This document shows, piece after piece, positions 34,526 to 61,183 of a DNA stretch of 64,000 nucleotides (positions are counted from its first letter, which is position 1; each line of letters begins with the position of its first letter). Position numbers and translations under genes: made by a program. The notes below the pieces were generated by a model. It made no database searches. It was not told where the DNA came from and saw only the letters and a list, made by a program, of their open reading frames with translations. The stretch covers positions 612,091 through 676,090 of the forward strand of contig JAFBJZ010000617.1 in NCBI GenBank assembly GCA_016785225.1, in the 5' to 3' direction. Source of the stretch: Psettodes erumei (taxonomy: Eukaryota > Chordata > Actinopteri > Pleuronectiformes > Psettodidae).

Positions 34526-36664
34526 CCTGCTCGCAGCCTGCAGTAACCAGAACAGACCGACTGAGCAAACCCGACCAGGCGCAGCTGGAGCGGTTGAGGT
34601 GACGTGTGCGATCGACTCTGCGCTGCTTCTTGCAGTGAGCTGAAACTCTGCTCGATCTCCCACAAATCCGTCCTGCAGGCGTTTATATCAGGATGTACAG
34701 CGTTCATCATTTATGATTCAGCTGTGTAAAATCAAATCTGAGTCTGAAACCCTGTCGTTTAGCAATGATCTGCTGGGTGTCGACAGTGTTTCAACAATTA
34801 AACTTGTCTGCATCCCCCGCAGTTGTCACAGCCACTTACTATGAGCCAGATTGAGGTTTACTTACCAGATTACGCAGAGATTACCAGGAGTTTGCCATGC
34901 ACACATGCCAGGGACATCTTGGTATAAATACGTGCATGTGTGTGATGTGATGTAATGTGATCGCCTCGCCTGTCAACCTCATTAAGCATTTTGAAAGCCA
35001 AACAAGTTTTATTTTATTGTTGTGAACCAAAAATTTTGAGGATTATCCTCCAGAACTGGACATCTAAATCCAGACTTCTCTTTTTTTGCTGGTCTGAACG
35101 CTTTAGTCAAATTCCGCGCAGTGAAGATTTTGTGGTTTCCTGCAGAGCGTGCACCAGCGCTCAGAGTGTCACGGGGGAAAACCACGTCCTGTGAAGACCA
35201 CGCTGAAAGAAAGCTGCAGCTCAGCTGAGTCGGCGTAACGCTGGACTCCACGCTCGTCACGCATTCGCTCCTGCGGCTCAGAACGTGGACTTACCTCTGA
35301 ACAAAACCTTTATTTAAAAGCGAATGCACTTTTACATGCATATCAACAAAGTGCCTGACTGAAGTCATGATCATGGAAGCATCTGTAAATTACTGTACCC
35401 AATCACTGTTGGAAGAAATCACTGTGGTAAAAAAGACAGTAATCTGAAGAAGTACTGCAGCACTAAATATTCACAGATAGTACATGCAGCATATTTGCAT
35501 GGTACTTACCTAGTTAACCAGCGAGAGACTTTGTCCTGAGTGCGAACTTTATTTGTCCTGTTTGAGCTTTGTGTGTTATCCTCTGTGCACCCGCATGTGA
35601 ACAGCCACATATGAAGACAAATCTAGACAAGGGAGGGGGCAGAGATGAGGGAGGAAGACTTATCTTCACCGTCATCCTCATCATCACCATCATATCAGCT
35701 CTAATATGATTAGCGATAATGCCGAGCTCAGTGCTATGGAGCGATGACGGCATGGCAGACACGAGTATAGGATGAAGTGAAACATTCACCGGTCTGACTC
35801 GTCTGCAGGGGAATAAGGGGAACCTGCCTGTTCCCCCCAAATCTTATGCAAAGTTACTGACTTTTTAAAAAAAAAAAAAAGATGTGCAGGTTGAAAAAGA
35901 CTCAGCGATCTTACACCAGCGTATGCAGCTTTCTGACACAAACATTTCATATCATGGCCAAACATTTAAGATGTCTATGCAGTCACAGTTATAACAGTTT
36001 CAGTGAAGCATGAGTGTGATCTGTCTGTGTGACGTTTACATGTGTCCACATCCTTCTTTGCGCTTTCCAACCTCAAACCAACCACAGGATGTTCAACACA
36101 CCCAGGCTGTCATTACGAAAGTCACCCAGTGGGTGTCACTTTGTGACTGAGGCACAGGAGCGTCACCCCCCTCCATCAGGAACACAGCAGTTACACATCG
36201 TCTCCTGTTAACACACTAAACACGCCGCTAACGTTGCATCTTCATCTGCTTCTGATGCTGTTGTTTTCCTGCTCACGCTGTTGTAACGTGCAGCTTTTCT
36301 CATAATGTCACTTGTTTCTTGTGTTGTGACATGTTGGATCAGACGAGCAGATGATGATGTGCAGGTCGAGTGCTGTTTTAGTCGTCACGTTACTGGTGGG
36401 AATCCAAACTTTTGTTTTTCCTTCACTTCCTCCAGTTGAGTTTTTTAATTTTCCACATTGCGGTGCATCCTTGGAGTTCTGTTTAATTGCTTTTCTGATT
36501 CCCTCGTGTTCACATCACCAGGGCATGAATAACTTTGCATCGTGGGCGGGTCCGTGCAGACCGGATGCGGAGAGGAGGAGAGAGGGGGAGACGGGGGAGG
36601 AGAGGAGGGTGAGGGGAAGTCTAACCGGAGCTCCGCTCTTTTACACCTGTTTTTATCCTTCACC
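34526..36664. other. Intergenic between pdc and kcnh2
   Basis: The pdc and kcnh2 genes run apart from each other here. There is no recognisable coding exon. The last roughly 130 bases before the kcnh2 start are purine-rich (GGAGAGGAGGAGAGAGGG-like) and likely belong to its 5' UTR. The rest is ordinary AT-rich sequence without tandem repeats of note. Confidence 0.5.
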
Positions 36665-52497
<15,833 letters not shown>

Positions 52498-52785
52498 TGT
52501 TCGTCTCGGTTTTCTTCCCCCAAACCCCACAGGAGACGGGCCTCCTGTCCCAACATACGAGTCACATTCCTGCCCTTGTCTGATCCAGCAGAAGCAGAAC
52601 GTATATCCCTCTCAGACGTCGGTCTCCATTCCTCTCCACTGCCCAGCGACCCAGAGCTTTGGTTGCCTCGCGATGCGACTCAGCAGAGCCTGAGTTCAGT
52701 GGCTCTGCCGACAACAACGCCGTCACCCCCCTCCAGAGCGACTCAGCCATATGCTCCAACTGTGACAGACAATATTTCAACTTGA
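52498..52785 (+). other. kcnh2: Possible additional C-terminal kcnh2 coding sequence
   Basis: The frame of the last kcnh2 exon stays open after the TAA at 52495-52497 until TGA at 52783-52785. It encodes TRRASCPN if the 42 bases 52491-52532 (GT...AG) are removed; human KCNH2 has TRRLSLPG near its C-terminus. The alternatives are that TAA is the true stop, or that TAA is a base error. Confidence 0.45.
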
Positions 52786-53678
52786 CTGAAAATGAACAAA
52801 AATCTTTGTTTCTCAGGAAGGGATAGAAAAGTCATTGCTGTCCTACGTTTCTTTTTTGTCCAGCAAAACAGAGAAGACTTGGATAGATGGTACATTACTT
52901 GTGGTTCTTGTACAGGGGGAGAAAAAGGAGTCCATGGACCATGATACAAACTTTACTCTAGAAGAAGAAACTTTGAGCTGCTTTAAGGCTCTTTGCACTC
53001 ATACTAATTACATGTACCACGTCTGTGAAAGATCAAATAAGGCAAATTGCAAGAGAAACCCAGACTAATTCCTGCATGTCAGTAAATTAAGTTAAGAATG
53101 TCACCTATATAGGTGCTGTGTGATCTCAGTTCAGTAGAGTGAAGTTATTTAGAAGTTACTTATTGAGCTTTCATTAATGTATGGCTGGACCAAGGGCTAC
53201 CAGTCTCACTTCTATGATGCTTTGAAAAAACATACTGTAATGCTGAATGCTGCCTTTGCAGAGAATTACTTTTATCCCTGAGAACATTCTGTAGCTGCTG
53301 AATGAACATAATGTCTTGAAATGTTGTGATTAATCAGGGCAAGATTACTGTGAATAATGATTGTAAATATTTCTATTTAGCTTTCCTATGTAGATGAATT
53401 TATTAGACCCTGAAGGGCAGAATGATCAGCTTCTCTGCCTGCAGTGTGGTGATGTACAGATATATTGCGGTAATTATACAACCCTGTTTCCACAAAAAGT
53501 AATCACAGTGCCATTACTGTGATGTGTTTCAAAATTAGCTCCCAAAACAGTGGTGGCAATTAGGCATACCAGTTGTCTGTGAACATTAAGAATGGATTGT
53601 GGTTTTAGGGATTAGGTAGAATAGATTTGTAGTCTGAATAGTAATCTGACACACGCAAAATTACAAATTACAAGATAA

Positions 53679-53684
53679 AATAAA
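53679..53684 (+). terminator. Polyadenylation signal, possibly kcnh2
   Basis: AATAAA about 0.9 kb past the last candidate kcnh2 stop, and 330 bases before the trnau1ap start. An AATAAG variant near 53034 is an alternative nearer site. Confidence 0.4.
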
Positions 53685-53814
53685 GATTAAAAGTTGGTTG
53701 CCTTGGATACGTGTCATCTGGGGAGAAAAGAAACGTTCTTCAGAATTGATGTGAAATGCAGTTCCCGTTGTGAAATCCCACTACACTGTTTTTGATGGGG
53801 ACTTTTAATTTGGA

Positions 53815-53900
53815 GGCGGGACTTCGCTACTTCGCTCTTCCGCCCCTTACCGGAAGTGTCGCCAGACGCTGGAAACGGAAGGGGAACCGCAAACTGATGT
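53815..53900 (+). promoter_or_regulatory. trnau1ap promoter with ETS motif
   Basis: Just upstream of the presumed 5' UTR lies TTACCGGAAGTG (about 53847-53858), a strong ETS/GABP site typical of TATA-less housekeeping promoters, preceded by CTTCCGCC. No TATA box is seen. The start codon follows about 150 bases later. Confidence 0.55.
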
Positions 53901-54009
53901 GTTTGTCGCATGGCGGAGAAGTTTTAATAATTTAAAATTTTCGCTTTTCGTACCACCGTCGGACACCAACGAACTTCTCCACGGCGTCACCGCGGGACCG
54001 AAACTCAAG

Positions 54010-57000
54010 ATGTTTAACAGACAGACGAGCCTGTGGATGGGTGACGTATGTTCGAAGACTGTTTGTTTTAGTATCGGAGCGTTAGCTTAGCTGCGCATGC
54101 TGGATGCTAGCTCCGTTACATAAAGTTAGCCCGGATACGTGACACCGGTCGTAAAAAGGCTCAGACTGAACTCTGTTTGAAGCATTTCGTTTGTAGAACT
54201 TGGACACAAACCTTTCAGTAACACGCAGCAGTAACATTTGTGGTTTAAATAAGTCACTAAACACCCATTTATTCCTCAGTAATATTGGCCACAGAGGTCT
54301 GCTTGTAGCAAGCGCTAGCTAACTAACTTGTTTCGTGCTAATCGCAAAAGTTTTTAGTAATAAATTGTAATACTACAGCGGCGTGGCAAGTAGCGTTACA
54401 CACGACACGAGACAGCGCAATAGCAATTCATGACAGTCACATAATTTTAAAAAGTGGCAGAAGTTTGAATAGAGTTTTGTCCCGGATTTACTCCATTCAG
54501 TAAACGTTTATGTGGGATGCTGTCATTGCGCTGACTTGAGACACACTAATAACATACAGTTTAAATGTAGTGATACGCGTCACTCGTTAGTCATGACGTA
54601 TTACCATTTTGAACCTGTTTCGGATTGTCTGCCATGTGAAAGTGAACACGCTGAACGTTTGATGAGCGTTAACGTAAGAGCGGCTCAAGTGTAGCGCTAG
54701 CTAACCCGTTTCGAGCTTCCGCCCCGCCTCACATCAAACTGCCATGAAAACAAGTTCTTACATACGTGACATTCTTACAACAATGAGCTCCAGTACGTCT
54801 CAAGCTTTTCTGCGACCGCACAGCTGAAGTGCATTGTTTGCGTCAAGTCTTAGAAAAGACCATTAGCCATCATGGGTTAGTCCGTAGTTATTTGAAATGT
54901 TTTTCCATGGAGGTATTGTGCATGTATGCTGCCGTGACTTAAGAATCAATGTGACACGTGTCCAATATTCTCTGCTGGTTTTTATTTTTAGTTGGACCCA
55001 TACATGGATGAGACCTTCATCAAGCAGGCCTTCAGTGCTATGGGAGAATCTCCGTTTGGAGTCAAGATCATCACTCACAGGATAACAGGGTCGGTCATAC
55101 AGATTACCTCACGCTACACACGGGCCTCTTTGTTAAAGCTCCCACATTATTATATGAACTGGCAGGTTTGTCTCCAGAAAACAGTTTAGCAGAGGTGGGA
55201 AGCTGGAAAGTGATGATCTATTATAAACAGTTACACACAAACCTGTATGTTGTTTTAAGGTTAAGCTATCACTTGACTTTCAGCAGGATTGGTGGCAAAA
55301 TCCTCTGCATGAGGTCACACTTCAGCTTACTCTTATTATATCTAATTACACCTGTATTATTAAAACAGCTGTCACTATTTTCATATCCAACTTGCTTCCT
55401 GCGGTGTAGATTTTGATTTCCAGTTCAGTGTCATATTTCAAACAAAGGGGACGTGCGACTTTGTTGAGGATCTATAAGTAGGCTCAGACCCACACAGGCT
55501 AAAGTCAAGTCCACGGTGACCCGGGGGTTTGTTCATCAGTCATGTGACTTTTACGCTGTTTATTTTTGTAGCCAGCATCATGACATTACTAGCTTGAGAG
55601 GTCGCAGGGCATGTCTTGTAGAGCGCCCTCTGATCTTCTAACACACCAGGTCACAGACACAGGCTTTAAATTTGAAGATGTCATTATGGATCGATTATTA
55701 ACGTTTCCACCCGTGAATGTTTGGCTTGTGAATAAATAGCTGGAGCCCTGTGCGTGTATGTGAAACGACGTTTCCCTCCTGCTGTGCAGCGGTTCTGCAG
55801 GATACTGCTTCGTGGAGCTGGCAGACGAAGCCAGCGTCGACCGCTGCGTCCAAAGACTCAACGGGAAACTGGTTCCTGGATCAAACCCGGTAAGTTCTGC
55901 AGTCTAACCACAAACTACTTGGCCACATACCTTTTGATTCACTCCTTACTGCATTATATGATTATTCATTCTCCACAAATATATGAATACTACTGACAAT
56001 TTAATATCGCATTCTTTTTTTTCCCAGTACTACACTTATGTTATAAAGCCGTGTTTAACTGTTGATTTGACTGTGGATAGTGGAGCCCATCTAGTCTTGG
56101 TCCTCCTTTGCTACAACAGAAACTCAGTAGGATTGGACGCTAATGTTTAATTAGAACCCATAATGCATTGGTGCAATGTGCCAGTATTGCTATCTGTGTG
56201 TCTTTTGCTACCATCATTGAGCTTTCCCACAATTTGTTTTTGACAAAGAAGCAAAGCTAAATCCCAGTAAATCCCAGTTCCACAACCGTTGAGTGAAACT
56301 CTTCCCTTCATTGGCTGTAGTGAGAGTCTGATCGAGGGTCTGGTTCATCCTGCCACGTTCAAACCTTTTTCTAAGTAACGTGTAAAGTTGTGAGCTTGAG
56401 TGGCTTGCTGCTGAATTTGAAACGCTGTCGGCCCCCGCGAGCTGGCCAAGCTACTGGACTCCCCTGTCCACCGGCCTTGTACCTGCTGCTGAAGGTGGCT
56501 CAGAGGCTGCTTGTACATGAATGTACTTTGTTTGAAGCTGGTGAATAGAGTCTCTGGTAGGAACTAACTGAGGAATGGGCTAAAGGCTGGTCTGGGTGGT
56601 GGAGGTATGTAAACCCCAAATAACAACAACCATAATAACTCCACTCTCTATTTCCAGCAATATCAGTGCTATAGTACACGTCTTTTGCGTTCGAGGTCGG
56701 CTCAGTGCATGTGTGTGTTTTCTCTCCCCATGTGCAGCCCCGGAAGTTTAAGCTAAACTATGCCACCTATGGGAAACGACCCGAGGCAGGGTAAGACTTA
56801 TTTACAGCTTTTCTTAACAGCTGTTACTGCTGGAGCCTAAATTTAAGTTGTGCCAACTGTAGTTTGAACCCTTTGACCGGATGGTTACGAGTGTTTGATC
56901 AAAGTGTCGTCTCCTCTCAGGCCTGAGTTTTCAGTGTTTGTAGGCGACCTGGCCTCTGAGGTGGACGACTTCCAGCTGCACCAGGTTTTTAAGAAGTACC

Positions 57001-58784
57001 AGTCCTGCAAAGGAGCCAAAGTGGTCACCGACCAGTACGGCTACTCCAGGTACGTGGGCTAACCCAGAGACCAGATTGCGATGTGGGTCGAACAATGCTG
57101 AGCGTGTTGTGTGACATTAGACGCGTCCTTGAGCTTACGTATTGTTTAATGTCCTCTGTGTGTTGTGTATAATGTTGTACAATAATAGAAGAAATGTTTC
57201 CTGGTTTGGGTGGTGTGGTGGCAGTTCTGTGGACATTGAGCACCAAACAAAAAAAAGCTGAAGACATGTTTTCTTGCGTTCTTATGCTGAAACTATTGTT
57301 TTCCCCATATAGGCTAAGCAAGAGCAACTCACAATTCAAGTGATGCTACCTCATGTTAAAAGTAAAACAACAAGTTTCAGTTCTACCATAAAAATACCCA
57401 TTATATTCTCTTTCTCATTATAAGTGGCTATTTAATTCCAAGCATGTAGTGCGCGTGGGCGTGGAGCGGAGGTGTAAGTGCTTTCTGACTTGCAGAGGCT
57501 ACGGCTTCGTCAAGTTCGGGGAGGAGGGCGAGCAGAAGAAGGCGATCGAGGAGTGCCAGGGAACCATGCTGGGCGGAAAGCCGCTCCGACTCAGCATCGC
57601 TGTGGCCAAGAGGTGAGGCGTCATCGAACTCACAGGAGAAATGGGAAGGTGTGAGGAGCAAACGATGGGGCGTTAGACTCATAACTCATATTTAGTGTCG
57701 ATGTGTCAGCAGTAATAAAAGTAAATATGTCACCAGCTTTATCTTTTAATAACAGTGAGGTTTGTTAGGCGTGCAGGTTTATTTCAGACGAGTTAATCCT
57801 CCGACCTGCTCAAATAGTTTCTGGGTCCTTGAGCAAAAAATAAATGGGTAAGTAAAAGTATTATGAGGGAAATACAGTGTCAGACGTACGTGACGTGTGT
57901 GTACCTGTAATATAAATATAAACTAATCCCTTAGATTGGGCTCGGTGCTTTGATACAGAGTTGGTACGTGTTTGTGTATTTGTGTTTTGACGATACACAG
58001 CGAGTACTTGAAATACCCGCTGACGTGTTGTGTTTTGTTGTTGTGCAGTCAGAAGATGAGCAGCTACCACGGCGGCCCGAGCCAGAACTACCACAGCGGC
58101 TACAACCAGTCCCAGTCCAATTACTATGGCGGCCACGGCGGCGGGGGCCAGGGCGGTTACTACCCGCCCTGGGGGGGCTACGACCAGTACGGCGGCTACA
58201 ACAACAGCGGCTACAACAGCGGCTATAACAGTGGCTACAACAGCGGCTACAACTATAACTACGGGCCCTACGGTTACCCCCCACCGGGCCACATGATGCC
58301 GCCGCCGCCCATGGGGATGCCGCCCATGTCCACCGACATGTCGGGAGCCGCAGAGGTGAGGCAGCTACTTCTGGATGCTTGTCTGAGATTGTGCGTTTTA
58401 AAGCTGTATAAGTGTAAAAGTTGTGGCCCGGTTTTCTGTTTGTTGTGTCGTCATCTCCAGCGTTTCTTGTCTTGCAGAGTCACGAGGACGTTGATGACTT
58501 GGAGGAGGAAAATGCCGAAGGTAAGAGCCGATGTCACGGATGTAGCTGCTGCTGCCGCCGTGTGGTGTTTGCATTTGCAGCACACACACACACACACACA
58601 CACACAAGGCGCGTTTTTCAACCACTGGTCGGCGTGTTTTCCAGAGCCCATCCCTGATTGTGACGTGGACGAGTGGAACAAAGACTTCATGCGGCGCAGC
58701 GAGGAGCTGTACGACGCCATGATGGACAGTCGCTGGGAAATACTGGACTCTGTCGACTCCCCCGTCCCCTCCCTCTCCTCATGA
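54010..58784 (+). CDS. trnau1ap: tRNA selenocysteine 1-associated protein 1 (SECp43)
   Basis: This RNA-binding protein associates with tRNA-Sec and takes part in selenoprotein synthesis. Nine exons: 54010-54045, 54992-55089, 55790-55889, 56738-56790, 56921-57049, 57496-57612, 58049-58355, 58478-58520, 58645-58784; sum 1023 bases, 340 residues (human 287). RRM1 is at about 6-88 (SLWMGDLDPYMDE as the RNP2 part, then GYCFVEL as RNP1). RRM2 is at about 96-178 (FSVFVGDLASEVDD, then GYGFVKF). A Gly/Tyr/Asn-rich region (about 180-280) has repeats of GYNS and a Met/Pro-rich end. The conserved C-terminus has CDVDEWNKDFMRRSEELYDA, which aligns with the human end. The start MFNRQTSLWMGD is in good context and precedes a clear donor. 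The low-complexity stretch is longer than in the human protein. Confidence 0.95.
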
Positions 58785-59392
58785 CTTCTGTTCCTCCCCT
58801 CAGATCCCTCCTAACAACTTTTTTTTTTTTTTTTTTTATGATTTTGTACTCCCCGTGGTCCTGATGATCTAAAGCTGCGCAGATGTTCCTCTACAGATAC
58901 TTAAAGTGCATAAACATTCACTTGATTTTTAATGTTTACCATGTTGGTAATATACGGAAGCGTGATCAATAATCGGTGAGGTTACTGTACGGCGCGTATT
59001 GTTCAGTATGAACGACTCAGAGCCGCGCGCTAATATTTCACCGACGGATGATGATGTCACAGAGGAACAGACGCCGCTCGTTTATTTCTGTCGCTCCGTG
59101 TTTGAAATGGTCACACCAGCAAACGCCCCCCCCCACAACTCTGTCAGACTAGATTGTCCTCTGAAGACAAAACTATGCCTTTATTGTAAGTTACAGTGTA
59201 TTTCCACAGCTGTCATTTATTTTTTTTCTATGTATATAGAAGGTATCAGTCTGTCTTGTTCATTTTGTTCCGATAGATTGAATGAACATATGGAAAAGGT
59301 GTGAGAAGATGAAGGTTTAACCACCAATAACCAACCAGAGATGTAATTTATTACAGTTTTCCACACAAGAAACTTTTTTTTTTCCTCTGTAT

Positions 59393-59398
59393 AATAAA
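59393..59398 (+). terminator. Polyadenylation signal for trnau1ap
   Basis: AATAAA about 610 bases after the trnau1ap stop, and 350 bases before the end of the convergent fitm1-like gene. Confidence 0.55.
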
Positions 59399-59749
59399 TG
59401 AATGGTACAACCTCCCAACACGTCCGAGCGCTCTATGTTTGATTGTGTTGTGATTGGACGCGCGGTCCTGCACGTTGTTGACATGTTTAATTTCCGGAGT
59501 CGTCGGCCGCAGCTGCACCTGTCCCTCCCAGGGTCCGCCCTCAGGCCCCGCCCCCAGGTTGGTCCATTAGAGAAGATGGATTCATCCGAAGTTCAACCAG
59601 AGTCGTGGATGTTTGATTGTATGTGGTGTTCAGTTTGTTTTTGGATGTGTAACAGTAAATCATATCTCAGATGCATCGGTCGTCTCTCCATCTCAGCGGA
59701 GTTGTTGGTCTTCGTGGCGACGTTGAGTTCTGTCTTTGTGTTTCTGCAG

Positions 59750-61069
59750 TTAACTGCTGTGATCGTGGCTCGTCTGCGCGTCCTCAGCGTCGCCGCCCCG
59801 GGTCTTGGTGTTGAGCAGTCCCAGTCCGGGCCTCCCGGGGCAGCACCAGCTGGGCCCCAGGCGGTACCAACCCTGATACAGCCCCCTCCAGCTCAGGCAG
59901 CCCAGCGCGCCCCCCAGCAGCTGGGTGGGGAACTGAGGGAAGTACGCCAAGAGGCAGAGCAGGAGAAAGATCCAGAGCCCGAGCAGCAGGACGCAGAACA
60001 GGAAGAGGATCCTGAGAGGGGCGTCCGAGATCCCGCCCAGACTCAGGTAAGGCCCGAACACGGCCGTCTCCTCCGCCAGCAGCAGGCAGCAGAGACACAG
60101 CAGAAAGACGTCCTCCGAAACCTCGTATCCTCGCCACAGCATCCCAGCCCTCAGGCACTCAGACTTGCTCTCCCCTTCTCTTAGCACCAGCAGCGGCTGG
60201 CCGTGGCTCGCCTCCGGGCCGGCGGCCAGAGGTTCGTAGCAGCTTGGTGGCGTTCTCCAGGTAGTCCAGGAGCCGGCAGAACCCGAGCCACAGGCCGCCA
60301 GCCACCCCGAGCCTGGAGAGGTGACGCGCCGTGACGGTGAGGGAGCGACGGATGGAGAAGGAGAGAAGGAAGACGAAGGAGCCGACGAAGATGCAGGTCC
60401 AGCCCCAGCCGGAGCGCAGGAACATCCTGGGTGGAGGAGAGGAGACGGGTATATTTGGTCATTTTGGAAATGAAGTGTCGTCCTTAAACAAAATGGAAAA
60501 AAAAGCGAAGAAAGTCGAGAGTTAAAGTCAAAAATGTTGGTGTGAATATTCATGATCTGTCTGCTAAATTTGTGAATAGGAAATCTATTAGTTTAATAAA
60601 AGTTTAATAGAAAGTAACTTTACAAATGCAGCTTGATTGACGTTCATCAGTGTTATTTACTTTAAGTACACAAAAAGTACACACACAGTAGAGACCTGAC
60701 TGATGCAAATACATGACTTGGTTTAGATGTATCTCAGGACGCTCACTGAAATGACTGGGAGGAGACAGTTGTGTTGTCGTGCAGGAGACAACAAATGAAA
60801 TGAAACACTGCTGTGCGTTTGTCATGCAGATGCCACGTCACTGGTCCAGAGCGAACACGTGAGCAGGAAGTGGAGAGGAAACGGTCTCACCTGTAGAGAA
60901 AGTGGCTTCTCCTGGCGAAGACGCTGTGGTTGGACACCCAGAGGCTGAGCGCCGGTCCGAACACCACCACCGCCGACAGCAGCAGGTGGAAGTGGTGCCG
61001 GAACACGGAGTGACCCAGGAGCTGGGCCGCCAGGTCCGTCAGGACCACCAGCACCGTGTTGAGGATCAT
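59750..61069 (-). CDS. fitm1l: Fat storage-inducing transmembrane protein 1-like, with frameshift
   Basis: FITM proteins are ER multipass proteins that promote lipid droplet formation; FIT2 is a lipid phosphatase-like enzyme. Two exons: 60891-61069 and 59750-60426. With the break repaired the protein is about 285 residues (human FITM1 292). The start at 61069 (MILNTVLVV) fits that length; an upstream ATG at 61183 would add 38 residues. Conserved parts are SGWGWTCIFVGSFV, VTARHLSRLGVAGGLW, SCYEPL, MLWRGYEVSE, CCLLLAEETAVF and APLRILFLF. The frame changes at about 60245, inside a motif that reads ENATGSCYEPL in related proteins. Positions holding two conserved histidines in FITM1/2 are Asp (SEDVF) and Pro (YFPQF). 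It could be an inactive paralog or a gene carrying assembly errors. Confidence 0.85.
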
Positions 61070-61183
61070 CTGGACCCGGAAAACTCTCTGTCTGTCCTTT
61101 AAGTTAACTCTGAAGATCTGCTGCTGGCTCCGTCTGTTTGTGTAGGTTGTCCACCTCAGGCTGAGCAGCATGCACTCTTTCAT

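Noticed and set aside
59402..60184. 260-codon plus-strand ORF with Gln/Glu-rich end
   Set aside because: It is antisense to the fitm1-like exon 2; the conserved protein is on the minus strand.
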